Shown piece after piece: positions 4,924 through 13,827 of a DNA stretch of 21,874 bases. Source of the DNA: a virus. The stretch lies in IMG/VR virus record IMGVR_UViG_3300047202_000074, positions 1 to 21,874 of that record; one strand, given 5' to 3'. A program made the position numbers and the translations under genes. Below the pieces are notes generated by a model. That model made no database searches. It saw only the letters and a list, made by a program, of their open reading frames with translations, and was not told the origin of the DNA. The stretch's first letter is position 1. Every line of letters begins with the position of its first letter.

Positions 4924-6240
4924 TTACAAATTTAGGGACAGCGCCAGCCGCTCGCCGTGGCCGATCGCGATCGCGTCGTCCATGTTCGGCTTCGCACTCC
5001 GCTGATAGGCCGCCGCCGACAGATGCTCGACGTGTCCCTTGCCGTGCGCTCGCATCCAGGCCGCGACCTTTCTCAACTGCGGATTATTCGGCCGACGGTA
5101 TTCGGTTATCGGTGGATTATGATGGTCGTGGAGCCAGAAGTTAAGTCCCTTCGCCGCTCGCATCGTATCCTGGCCATCGTTTGAGCCATACATTCCGAGG
5201 CTCATATATTCCATCATGCCAGCGGAAGTCGACCAACCTTTCGGATGGGGCGCGTTGACTGTTTCCATCGTTCCCGTCCAATGATAGGTTGCTAGTCCCT
5301 CGCCGTTTAGATCGTCTCGTAGGAGTCTTTTAAAATCGCTGGAATCGGTCCATTGAATTTGAATAAATTTATTTTGGACGCCCTCCGCTTTGAGGATCCC
5401 GACCAGCTGGGCCTGCCGGTCGTTCGAAGTCGGCTCGTTGACGCACTCCCAGATGATCGGATAGCCACGCAGGGCCCGGATGAGCCAGCGGGCCTGATCG
5501 TCGCTGATCGTTCCCCGGTATGGCTGCAGGCAGATGATCGCCGTCAGGTCCCGCTCCCGCATGAGGTCGAGCCGTTTTTTGACGACGTTCAGATAGTTGG
5601 GATCCTCGAGTTGCCAGTATTCGAGTGGGTCGTAGGGGTCGCCCGGCTTGCAGGTCGAGACATACCGCTCGGCGTTCACGCGGTCGAGGACCAGGGCGTC
5701 GTAATATCTCGGCAATTGGGCGTCCGGCCATTCGGACGTTTCTTTCATCGCCAGGCCGCCCAGGAGCGAGAAGACGACCACGCGGAGTTTCCCCTTCGGG
5801 TAGGGGTCCGGACATTTCGGGATTGGCTCTTTATGGATATAGCAGACGATAGTCGGTACTTGGCTTTGGGGATACCAGAAATCGATTGGATTGGGACAAT
5901 AGGGATTGATCAAATTTCCCGTATCCTTGCAAATCCGCTTCATAACTAGCGGTTCTTTATGGACAATACAGACGAACGTCGGAACCTGGCTTTCGGGATA
6001 TTCCCGATTCACCGGATTCGGACACCATTGATTGACGAGATCCCCCGTTTGTTCACAGACCAGTCGCCAGGCGGTAGGTTCTGGCGGGTCGGGCGGCTTG
6101 ACATGAAAGGCGCATGGCATTTTCGGCTCGTTGCCCTTGCGGAATTTTTGCCGGATCATAGATGGACAATAGGGATTCGGAATTAGACGCGACACAGCGC
6201 AGACCGTCACTTCAATCCAGGGCTTTTTGAAGATACACAT
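4924..6240 (-). CDS. Tail-associated glycoside hydrolase-like protein with three Cys3His modules
   Basis: A 438-residue protein. Residues 12-140 hold three copies of a module with identical spacing, Cys-x10-Cys-x17-Cys-x2-His (Cys14/25/43-His46, Cys62/73/91-His94, Cys104/115/133-His136), each with a CP after the second Cys. From memory the pattern C-x3-G-x6-CP...P-x3-C-x2-H also occurs at the C-terminus of some class A penicillin-binding proteins. Residues 150-400 look like a TIM-barrel clan-A glycosidase: WECVNEP with candidate acid/base Glu269, YHW at 319-321, and ITEY with candidate nucleophile Glu380. There is no signal peptide, fitting release with the virion or by lysis. It is the last late gene, with a GGAG site before the ATG at 6240. 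Substrate is unknown; a role in degrading host surface polysaccharide or wall is inferred. Confidence 0.65.
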   Translation of the reverse strand: MCIFKKPWIEVTVCAVSRLIPNPYCPSMIRQKFRKGNEPKMPCAFHVKPPDPPEPTAWRLVCEQTGDLVNQWCPNPVNREYPESQVPTFVCIVHKEPLVMKRICKDTGNLINPYCPNPIDFWYPQSQVPTIVCYIHKEPIPKCPDPYPKGKLRVVVFSLLGGLAMKETSEWPDAQLPRYYDALVLDRVNAERYVSTCKPGDPYDPLEYWQLEDPNYLNVVKKRLDLMRERDLTAIICLQPYRGTISDDQARWLIRALRGYPIIWECVNEPTSNDRQAQLVGILKAEGVQNKFIQIQWTDSSDFKRLLRDDLNGEGLATYHWTGTMETVNAPHPKGWSTSAGMMEYMSLGMYGSNDGQDTMRAAKGLNFWLHDHHNPPITEYRRPNNPQLRKVAAWMRAHGKGHVEHLSAAAYQRSAKPNMDDAIAIGHGERLALSLNL

Positions 6241-6257
6241 AACTATCTTTATTTCTC

Positions 6258-6761
6258 CTAAATAAAATATATCGCGGTAATTTGAAATTGTGTATCAGGA
6301 ATAATATCTCCGGCTAGATCAGCCTGTTGACCCGCGACGAATTTTGAAAGGTAAATCTTTGTCTGACCATTCTCGGTTTCAATGAGTCCCTGTATCGCTG
6401 TCGTTGCGGTTGCCGCCAATCCATTGGCATAGACTGACGCGGCAGCCATATATGAATAAATCGAAGCTGGCGGATAATTTCCCTGCAGAAAAGGCAATCC
6501 AGTTATTTTCAATTCTCCCGAAGGTGAATTTACTGAATCAACACTTAAATGTCCGGTGAGTATGACCAATCGACCAATTTTTATGTAATGCAGAGTTCTT
6601 TCGCTCACACCCAGCGTTATTGTCCCAGATGTCGGCACAAGCGTTACGACGGCAGATCCCTCTTTCTGGATATTCTCCCAAAGTTTATGAACTTTCTTCC
6701 AATCGGCCCCGATATGTCCACCAAGGTCGGAAGAACTGGCGATATTACCTTTATTCGACAT
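6258..6761 (-). CDS. Tail fibre or receptor-binding-like small protein
   Basis: A 167-residue protein. Residues 40-90 have a beta-rich pattern TITL...LHYIKIGRLVILTGHLSV followed by SPSGELKITGLPF, which from memory recurs in C-terminal regions of phage tail fibres and neck or appendage proteins. The N-terminal 1-35 is polar and helical and might dock onto the tail tip. It overlaps the end of the tail-hub gene by 11 bases and has a GGAGG ribosome site about 7 bases before its ATG. Position after the tail-tip gene supports a distal tail appendage. The exact role is unproven. Confidence 0.6.
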   Translation of the reverse strand: MSNKGNIASSSDLGGHIGADWKKVHKLWENIQKEGSAVVTLVPTSGTITLGVSERTLHYIKIGRLVILTGHLSVDSVNSPSGELKITGLPFLQGNYPPASIYSYMAAASVYANGLAATATTAIQGLIETENGQTKIYLSKFVAGQQADLAGDIIPDTQFQITAIYFI

Positions 6762-9700
6762 TGATGACCTCCGCCGTTATTGCTGTCTTTCCGGAGCTTA
6801 TGAGTTTTGATATCCCAAGAAGTTTGACCGGAAGATTCGCCGCCGTCCCGGTCAGCGATGGGAACCTGGTTCGATTAAAATAAATGATATCCCCGGGCAG
6901 GCAGGTATAGAGGACGCGAGGAATTGTGAAGGATATTTGCTGGCGCTCCATGACTTCGGCGATGGCCAATCCGACCCCAAGAGCATCTTCAATATCGGAT
7001 AGAGCGACCGTGATGGGGAGCGTTTTATTGACCCCATGCCGCCATGTTATCGACGGCCGGAGTATTTGAGTCACGGCATAAATGTCAGCCGAAGGATCTT
7101 CACCATAAGAAATTTGAATTTCCGAATAAAGTTGATCCTGGCTTTTAATCGCCTTAAAATCGAATACATGGACATTCCAAACGTAAGGCGCACCGGAAGT
7201 TGGGGTCGTCTGTTCGGCCCGAATCCCGAGCCGCCCCTCGCCGTCCTGCATGGTATAAGATTGAATCGTCTGTTCAATAATACGGACAACCTCTCCTGAA
7301 TCTTTGGCCTTTCGAAGATAGAGAGAGAGTGCTTCCGGATGAGCAATTTTGGTCGCATAGATCGCGTCGAGGTCCATGTCGGCGAGTGAACACCCAAGCC
7401 ACATCCGGTAAATATCGAGGAAGATTTCTGCTCCGCTGACATTGGCCTCATCGGCTGTATTGACGTCGCCCGTAAAATTCACGAGGATAATATCCGAAAC
7501 ATCATACGCGAGTTCCCGCGCGAGCGTGATATGACCGCGCTGATAATCGATAAAATAATCCGTACCTGCCTCCAACGTCGTCCCATTCTGAGTGACCGAA
7601 ACTAACTGGACCCGGCCCGCCTGGAATTCGAAAACGCGGCTTCCTACGTTGATGCAGACCGGGACGGCCTTTGTGATGGCCCCGAATCCGAACGGCCTTT
7701 CGGTATCAATACGTTTCTCATCCATCAAAGGAAATAAATCATAAAAATATTTTTCCTTAGGAAGATCGCCCCGAAGTCCGTCCCGAAGGTCGCGAAGATC
7801 AAGGCTCATCCTATGATCATCGATAGAAATGGAATCTATTGAACCCGTATTGATGGGTGCGAACTCGGTATAAATAAAATCCTCACCACCAGCAAGAATT
7901 TTAATCCTTCGATTCAGCCAATGATATTTTGCAAATCTTTGATCGAAATAAAACGCCTTGCGAATCTTACCATTGATGAGATTCGCGGTTCCCGAACTCA
8001 CGGCAAATGTACCTTTATAAAATGGTTGAATCACCTGCGATATATCAGGAATACCGTCGGCCGCAACGAGGGGGAGATAATTATTGCCATTATAGACCGT
8101 CGCCCCGCGCTGCCATGTCGTCAAATAAATCCAGAAGGAACCTGTTATGAGATAATTGGCGGGGTGAATGCCGCCGGTCGTATGAATATAGACTTTCTTA
8201 TTGTCGATATCATGCCAATACGTCCCGGCATACTCCTCGATATCAACAATTGAAGTCTTGGCTGTGAGCGCAACCCCGTTTTCATAAACCGCGATGAGCG
8301 GCGCGCCGTCCTCATCGAATTCCGTCTCATAGGTGAATTCCTGCTCGAGCGTTATCGTCCATCCCGTGAGGTCCATGAGCGGATTCGCCTTAACGAGGAA
8401 AATGAGTCGGGGCTTGCTTCTTTTGATAAGCCTCTCGAACTTCGAGGCGAGATAAACCGCCCGCGTCGTTACCGTTGCGACATTAGAATAGGCCGAATCT
8501 CCGGCCCCATTATAGGCCAGGATTCGGAACCAATAAGGAGTTGAAGGTTTAAGTTCCGAATACACGTCGAGTTCAACATTGTAATATCGACTAATTTTCA
8601 TGCTCTCGACGCCAGCGCAAATCCGCATGATTTCATAAAAATCATCCGGATCGTCCGTCTCACTAACTTCAATGCTATATCCAACTTCTCCGGAAGTCTT
8701 TGTCCATGTCAACCGCGTCCAGGTATCTTGATAATCGTTAGTAGGGATGGCTAGGTTAGTCGGGGGATCGGGAACGTCGGGAACGGTGATTTCGAATTCA
8801 TTACTGTATCCCGAATACTGGGGGTCAGCGTCTTCCGCAAAGGCCCGAACTCTATAGGTATAAGTCGATCCTACGACGCCCCCCGAAAAGGCAAACACAT
8901 CATGATAATACGTCTGATTCGGCTCGAGCGTTGCGATTACAATTCCTGTTTCTTCCCATGAACCCTCGCCCGTATTGCGCTCAATGATGTGGCTATCTTC
9001 GAGGCTGGAATTATCATCAAAGACGCATTCGACGCCGTAAAATCCTTCGACCTTGGCCGCCGTGCAGACAAGATTTGACGGTGGAGAGATTATATCCCAT
9101 GTCCAGGCTGTCGCTATATTGCTGTATTCCGAATAACCGCTTGCATTGTGCGCCCTGACGCGATACCACCATTGAGTCCGTTCAGTCAGTCCCAAATCCT
9201 CATAGGTTGTTATGCCTGCCCCAACAATACCGACTTCTTCGAAATTTGCCGGTTGGTGTTGGAGGTCATATTCCTTGGTGTGTTCAATATGGAAATCCAG
9301 CTCGTTGTCAGAATTGTCTTTCCAGTTGGTCCGAACATTATACATCCCATCCGCGACCGCCGTGAGCATCGTCGGCATTTTCGGAAGATTGCCCATCGTG
9401 AGCCAGAGTGAATTTGAAAACGGCGAATCTCCCGCCGCTGCATTAAAGGCCCGAACCCTAAATTTATATTTCGCATTCGGCGTTAACCCCGTCACGGTAT
9501 AGGTTTTGACGTTGGCCGCCGTGGTATGAATAATATCTTCACCTTGATAAACATTAAACCCATCCTCATTCTGTGAGTTATCGACCCATGATAGTACGGC
9601 CTTAAATGAGGTTGGCGGATCGTCCTCTGCTTGTGCATATCCCGAAAGCCCGGATGGAGCCGGAAGCGGCGTTATCGCATTCGTCTCGTTGCTGTACTCC

Positions 9701-9942
9701 GTATATTCTCCGCCGGTTTCGGCCATGACCCTATAGACATAAGCCGTCCCATCGCTGACGGAGCCATCGAGAATAGATGTATCGAATCCTCCGACAGAAT
9801 ATATTTCCGTAAATTGGCCGCCAGATATTTTCCGTTCAATTCTATTAGTATCGTGATAACCGGCGTTTTTCCAGTTAAGTTCAACTTCTAAACTATTGAT
9901 AGCCGCCGCCGTTAAATCATATGGCGGTCCGAGAATAGACAT
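6751..9942 (-). CDS. Large tail-tip / hub protein with five N-terminal FN3 domains
   Basis: A 1063-residue protein. Residues 1-500 are five fibronectin type III-like repeats, each with a core W, a Tyr corner (YTVTGLTPNAKYKFRVRAF; WWYRVRAHNASGYSEYSN; TPYWFRILAYNGAGDSAYSN) and joining PP-x-NL segments. Residues 500-1063 resemble a siphovirus tail-hub or tail-tip protein: a beta-rich middle (TGWTITLEQEFTYE), a conserved YFIDYQRGHITLAREL stretch and a C-terminal LPGDIIYFNRTRFP...VKLLGISK part typical of baseplate hub folds. It likely forms the distal tail tip and contacts the cell surface. FN3 domains usually lie at the C-terminal end in lambda J-like proteins, so the N-terminal array is unusual. 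The start overlaps the upstream stop as TGATG. Confidence 0.75.
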   Translation of the reverse strand: MSILGPPYDLTAAAINSLEVELNWKNAGYHDTNRIERKISGGQFTEIYSVGGFDTSILDGSVSDGTAYVYRVMAETGGEYTEYSNETNAITPLPAPSGLSGYAQAEDDPPTSFKAVLSWVDNSQNEDGFNVYQGEDIIHTTAANVKTYTVTGLTPNAKYKFRVRAFNAAAGDSPFSNSLWLTMGNLPKMPTMLTAVADGMYNVRTNWKDNSDNELDFHIEHTKEYDLQHQPANFEEVGIVGAGITTYEDLGLTERTQWWYRVRAHNASGYSEYSNIATAWTWDIISPPSNLVCTAAKVEGFYGVECVFDDNSSLEDSHIIERNTGEGSWEETGIVIATLEPNQTYYHDVFAFSGGVVGSTYTYRVRAFAEDADPQYSGYSNEFEITVPDVPDPPTNLAIPTNDYQDTWTRLTWTKTSGEVGYSIEVSETDDPDDFYEIMRICAGVESMKISRYYNVELDVYSELKPSTPYWFRILAYNGAGDSAYSNVATVTTRAVYLASKFERLIKRSKPRLIFLVKANPLMDLTGWTITLEQEFTYETEFDEDGAPLIAVYENGVALTAKTSIVDIEEYAGTYWHDIDNKKVYIHTTGGIHPANYLITGSFWIYLTTWQRGATVYNGNNYLPLVAADGIPDISQVIQPFYKGTFAVSSGTANLINGKIRKAFYFDQRFAKYHWLNRRIKILAGGEDFIYTEFAPINTGSIDSISIDDHRMSLDLRDLRDGLRGDLPKEKYFYDLFPLMDEKRIDTERPFGFGAITKAVPVCINVGSRVFEFQAGRVQLVSVTQNGTTLEAGTDYFIDYQRGHITLARELAYDVSDIILVNFTGDVNTADEANVSGAEIFLDIYRMWLGCSLADMDLDAIYATKIAHPEALSLYLRKAKDSGEVVRIIEQTIQSYTMQDGEGRLGIRAEQTTPTSGAPYVWNVHVFDFKAIKSQDQLYSEIQISYGEDPSADIYAVTQILRPSITWRHGVNKTLPITVALSDIEDALGVGLAIAEVMERQQISFTIPRVLYTCLPGDIIYFNRTRFPSLTGTAANLPVKLLGISKLISSGKTAITAEVINVE

Positions 9943-10700
9943 CAGAGAACCTCAACGGCGTTGAGTTGCCATGTCCAATAATTCACTTTTTCGCAGGTCA
10001 GCAATGTCTGTTCCGTAAGTACGAGCCAATCGCTTTTACTATTTGGATTCCCTGAGTCAAGGCATAATACAAATCCTAAAAATGATGCATTTTCTTTTAT
10101 TAATGTCTCGACCATGACTCCCGAAGTTTGGTCGAGGCCAACGAAAAGTAGATTAATTACAAAAGCCGAAGGCCGTTCTTGCACAGTAAAAATATTGCCC
10201 GAAGGTGAAGATTCGATTTCGGTCTCATTCTTCTGTCCGGCTTGATACGGTACGCTCGGCATCCGGTTGAAATATTCGCCCTTGCCGACGACGATAGTTC
10301 CCACTTGGAGATATCCCGAAGGATTCGTCGCATTTAATATCGAGATTCGGACATAACGGTTCGTCCTGGCCGTCCCGAGAATCTCATAGAGCCAGTTGGC
10401 GTGATGCGTCAGCGTATCCTCATCGGGAGTGGTAAATCCAGAATCATGTGCTCCTACAACTTTGATGACCGTTGCCGGATTTGAGGTTAGATTATGGCCA
10501 AGAAGTGCGATGAAGTTATATTCATATTCCGCTCCCAAATCACAGTCAATCGTCACCGTCTCATCGACATCTTCAGATCGCCAGAATAATTGAGGCGAAT
10601 CGTCCTGCGTATATTCGGCTGAACATTGGGGATCCTCAGATGAGACGGCTTTGATCGTCCCATTCCGCCAGCGGTTCCTATAACAAACGAGGCATGACAT
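9942..10700 (-). CDS. Distal tail-like protein (discoidin-like beta domain)
   Basis: A 252-residue protein located between tape measure and tail-tip genes, the usual position of the distal tail protein. The N-terminal half has an F5/8-type jelly-roll look (DETVTIDCDLGAEYEYNFIALLGHN, then ARTNRYVRISILNATN), as seen in phage distal tail and adhesion modules. The C-terminal half ends in a beta-rich DWLVLTEQTLLTCEKVNYWTWQL segment. The start is TAATG-coupled to the tape measure stop, and the stop is coupled to the hub gene. No enzyme motif is seen. The assignment to distal tail rests on position and fold pattern, not on a clear family match. Confidence 0.6.
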   Translation of the reverse strand: MSCLVCYRNRWRNGTIKAVSSEDPQCSAEYTQDDSPQLFWRSEDVDETVTIDCDLGAEYEYNFIALLGHNLTSNPATVIKVVGAHDSGFTTPDEDTLTHHANWLYEILGTARTNRYVRISILNATNPSGYLQVGTIVVGKGEYFNRMPSVPYQAGQKNETEIESSPSGNIFTVQERPSAFVINLLFVGLDQTSGVMVETLIKENASFLGFVLCLDSGNPNSKSDWLVLTEQTLLTCEKVNYWTWQLNAVEVL

Positions 10701-13033
10701 TATGACATCGCCTTTCCGACTACTCCGAGCAACCCCAATCTGCCCCCCTCGCGGACTGAATTTATGGTGAAATTTTTCATCTCTCGGCTATCGAGGAAAA
10801 TTTGAATTCGATTGATAATGGGTCTTTCTGTCCGATAGCCCCGATCGCTTCCCATGATCGCCTCTCTTAATCGGCGCGGAGAACTGACGATCTCCGCTTC
10901 TCCGGCCTCAGCGACTTCGTAAGTGTTCCCGCCAGCTGAACTCAACATAGCGGGCTTCTTAAAAATCGCGCCAGTTGCCAGGGGGATAGGTTGCGCTTTG
11001 ATAAGTGCGATTTGGATGGCACCGGCCACTTCCGCGATTCCTGCAAGAATGAGATTCCAAGGCGGAATGGCTCCGGTTAAGGCCTTAGTGACGGCCTCTG
11101 CTGTATTGATAACAGCCATCACAATAGCTATGGCCTTCTGTTTCTCACCCTGTTTCCTTTGGATTTCCGCGCGCTTCAATTCAGATTCGGCATTAATTGC
11201 ATCGACTTTTTTATTATAGTCTTCCTCACTCGCCGCCTTCTTTTTATCGGCCCTTTCCTTTGCCAATGCAATCGCGGCTTCTTTCCGCTCGTGAGTCATC
11301 TGACTTTTGTTTATCGCTTCAATTTCCTTTGCTAGTGTGGCGTCAATATTCTCTTCCCTGGTTTTGGCTGTCGTTTGTTCTTTCTTCAATTCACTCTGAT
11401 AAAACTTATCGAGTTTAATCGCCTGATTATTAAGTTTGATCGACCAATTAGTATAAGATTGCGAGACTGCCGTATTAATCCCGCTGAAAGCAGCGTCGAT
11501 GCAGCGTTGAATATTCTCCATTTTTTCTCGGGTTTCCCTTTCCATATCCTCAAGATGTCTAATCCAATCCTCTGTCATGATGCCCATGCCTGCCGCCAAT
11601 TTCCCCAGACTCAATTTCACTCGATCCAAGGGAACGATAGTCTCTCCGAGTTTCAATACAGTTCCTGTGCCAGCAAATCCAAGTCTCCATAAAGCTAATT
11701 CAATAGATTCAACAGTCAACTTGAATCGATTCATCGGAACAGCCGTTTCTCCGAGTTTTCCAGCAAAGATCGCAAGCGCCGTCGGAACTTTTTCGCCAGC
11801 CTGTACTTTTAATTCAATCAATCGTTCAGCTATGGGCCTCAGGTCTGCATTCAAGACAGTCCCTGATTTTGAAGCATTATTAAAAGCCGTTTCTAATTTT
11901 GCAATGGAAGGATGTGTAGCTTCCGTATTATCGGCGAGAGTTTTTAAATTTTTAATAAGTTCGGATATTTTATTGCTTTCATCTACGACAGCGTTCCCGA
12001 CCTCATTGATTGCAGGTTTGGCCGCTTGGGCCGCCGCCGTGATAGCGGCCATTCTTGCACGATAGTCATGTCCGGCTGCCGCAGCCCGTTTTATTGCGGC
12101 CTCGAGCTTTATATTTTGTTCGGCTAATTCTTTATCGGCCTTTGTCAGATTGAAATTCCATTCTGCGATAAATTTTATATCTCCCGCGAACTTCGCGGCC
12201 TCTTTGGCGGCAATAGTTAAAAGCCTCGTAAGATTATCCAACCAGAGTAAGAACTCCGGCGAAGCCGCAAGTTTATCAATCGCTTCCTTCGCGCCTTTCA
12301 TTGCCTTCTGGACCGACTCGTTTTTAACAATGACTCCGCCGGCTGTTTTCAGTAATTCATCCCAGTATTTTTTGAGTTGTTTGAGAGAGCCGCCGAAGGT
12401 TTCCGTTTCTTTCGTCGAGCGCTGATAAAGTTTTTCCAACTGCTCAAGAAATGACGCTTGCTTCTCTTCCGCCGTCAGGTTTTCGGCAACCTTGATTCCG
12501 ACCCGGCTGAGCCCTACCTCTTGTCCTTTCAATCCCAGTACAATCTTCATCGTGGCCGAATGGAGGTCCATTCCCGTGACTGTCGCTAGGCCCATCGCAC
12601 CTTTTATGGCTCGGTCAGTTCCCTGTTGATCGAGATTCACCAGTGTGAGAAGTAGCGTCTGGGCGTCCTGAATCTCCTCATGCGTGTAGAGCGTAACTTT
12701 CGACTTCGCCTGAGCCCAGTCAAGATAATGCTTGAGGTTCCCTTCGACGGTCCGCCCTGTAATTTCTAGGGCGGCTTGAAGGTCCTTCTCTGCCTTTTCT
12801 TCGTCGATTGCGCCTTTAATACTGTCAACGACTAGGTTTTTAAATACGGCATAGGCCTTATGTAGTGCTTTGACAGCGAGTTCACCGATGGCGAATTGTT
12901 TCCACAATCCGCCCATCGTTTTATCGGCAACCCCAGCGCCCTTTTCGACTCCGCTGAGCGAAGTTTCAACGTCCTTTAGATTCTTCGGCGCGCCGTGGGT
13001 ATCGGCATAGACGTCAATGCGGACTTCGCTCAA
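10700..13033 (-). CDS. Tail tape measure protein
   Basis: A 777-residue protein that sets tail length and is ejected with DNA. The N-terminal 1-110 is an alpha/beta segment followed by a helical DKTMGGLWKQFAIGELAV stretch. Residues 110-230 hold a conserved tape-measure core (HEEIQDAQTLLLTLVNL, then AMGLATVTGMDLHSA). Long Ala/Lys/Glu-rich coiled coils cover about 490-635. A hydrophobic Ala/Ile/Val segment lies at about 635-682, a candidate membrane-inserting region. A GNTYEVAEAGEAEIVSSP motif near 705-720 is typical of tape-measure C-termini. At about 0.15 nm per residue this predicts a tail near 115 nm. It is coupled by ATGA to the chaperone upstream. Confidence 0.92.
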   Translation of the reverse strand: MSEVRIDVYADTHGAPKNLKDVETSLSGVEKGAGVADKTMGGLWKQFAIGELAVKALHKAYAVFKNLVVDSIKGAIDEEKAEKDLQAALEITGRTVEGNLKHYLDWAQAKSKVTLYTHEEIQDAQTLLLTLVNLDQQGTDRAIKGAMGLATVTGMDLHSATMKIVLGLKGQEVGLSRVGIKVAENLTAEEKQASFLEQLEKLYQRSTKETETFGGSLKQLKKYWDELLKTAGGVIVKNESVQKAMKGAKEAIDKLAASPEFLLWLDNLTRLLTIAAKEAAKFAGDIKFIAEWNFNLTKADKELAEQNIKLEAAIKRAAAAGHDYRARMAAITAAAQAAKPAINEVGNAVVDESNKISELIKNLKTLADNTEATHPSIAKLETAFNNASKSGTVLNADLRPIAERLIELKVQAGEKVPTALAIFAGKLGETAVPMNRFKLTVESIELALWRLGFAGTGTVLKLGETIVPLDRVKLSLGKLAAGMGIMTEDWIRHLEDMERETREKMENIQRCIDAAFSGINTAVSQSYTNWSIKLNNQAIKLDKFYQSELKKEQTTAKTREENIDATLAKEIEAINKSQMTHERKEAAIALAKERADKKKAASEEDYNKKVDAINAESELKRAEIQRKQGEKQKAIAIVMAVINTAEAVTKALTGAIPPWNLILAGIAEVAGAIQIALIKAQPIPLATGAIFKKPAMLSSAGGNTYEVAEAGEAEIVSSPRRLREAIMGSDRGYRTERPIINRIQIFLDSREMKNFTINSVREGGRLGLLGVVGKAMS

Positions 13034-13764
13034 CTGTTTTCCTCCGCCGTCGCGTTCCGTCTCTGTTTCATTTGCATCTCATAGATGACATTCAATTTAG
13101 CCAATGTGATAAGTCTCTCTTCGCCCTTAAGCCCAAGTCCCCGGATTAGTTCCGCCATGAGTCCATGATCTTTCACAAATGGCGTGACATTCTCATAGTA
13201 CCAATTCACAACGGCTGCCGAATGATCGTCTAGCGGCGGCGGATTTTGCGCCGGATGGCTTCCCTTTCCTATCTCCCCCACCGCCGTCGCCTTGCCCCAT
13301 ATTACGAGCCATGAGAGATAGTCCCTGCGGTCGGAAATAATTTCCATGATGGCCGACCAGAGCCATCCCCCAGTCTTTTCCTCACCATCGCCGGGATCGA
13401 ATCCGCCTGCGGTCGCCTCGGGTTCCACCATTTCCCAAAGGAGCGGTTCAAGCCACGTCGCCTTTTCTTCGTCCGTGCAGGGAATCGGCGCTCCGCTTAT
13501 TGTTAAATCCCAACCGATGATGTGCTTTGAGACAATGGGGATTACATCTTCAAAAATATCGAGGAGTTCAATGCGTTCCCTGGGCGATAATTTTTTTATA
13601 TCCTCTTTGCCTCTAAATTTTTCCGCCCATCCCAAGGCTTGCTTCAGCCTTTCCTTTCCGCCGGCCGGCGTGAGTTCGAGTTTGATAACTGGCGGATCGA
13701 TAAGCTCCGTCTGGAGCGCGAAGGCGTGAAAAACCGACGCTTTCGGAAATTTCAGTTCTGCCAT
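13030..13764 (-). CDS. Putative tail assembly chaperone
   Basis: A 244-residue protein in the slot between tail tube and tape measure, where siphoviruses encode tail assembly chaperones that bind the tape measure during assembly. The sequence is charged and helical, with a Glu/Asp-rich middle (DPGDGEEKTGG at about 125-135) and an Arg/Lys-rich end. Chaperones of this class are often made as two products by a programmed frameshift; here a single long frame covers the whole gap and I see no convincing slippery heptamer or second overlapping frame. The ATG has an AGGAGG site, lies just past the terminator at 13778-13817, and the stop overlaps the tape measure start as ATGA. Assignment is by position. 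Confidence 0.55.
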   Translation of the reverse strand: MAELKFPKASVFHAFALQTELIDPPVIKLELTPAGGKERLKQALGWAEKFRGKEDIKKLSPRERIELLDIFEDVIPIVSKHIIGWDLTISGAPIPCTDEEKATWLEPLLWEMVEPEATAGGFDPGDGEEKTGGWLWSAIMEIISDRRDYLSWLVIWGKATAVGEIGKGSHPAQNPPPLDDHSAAVVNWYYENVTPFVKDHGLMAELIRGLGLKGEERLITLAKLNVIYEMQMKQRRNATAEENS

Positions 13765-13777
13765 GCTTGGCCTCCTA

Positions 13778-13817
13778 AGAAAAATCCGAAGGGCGAACTG
13801 TCCGGCCCGCCCCTCGG
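13778..13817 (-). terminator. Intrinsic terminator between tail tube and chaperone genes
   Basis: In transcript direction, CCGAGGGGCG (13817-13808), a 12-base loop and CGCCCTTCGG (13795-13786) form a 10-base-pair GC-rich stem with one G-U pair, followed directly by ATTTTTCTT. It lies just after the tail tube stop and just before the ribosome site of the chaperone. Such a site would lower expression of downstream tail genes relative to the abundant tube and capsid. Confidence 0.7.
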
Positions 13818-13827
13818 TTCGTTTCGC

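Noticed and set aside
5353-5949. A 198-codon plus-strand frame opposite the glycosidase-like gene
   Set aside because: It mirrors the codon pattern of the real gene, has no ribosome site or recognisable motif, and runs against the operon direction.
11577-12065. A 162-codon plus-strand frame opposite the tape measure gene
   Set aside because: Shadow of the Ala/Lys-rich coding pattern on the other strand.
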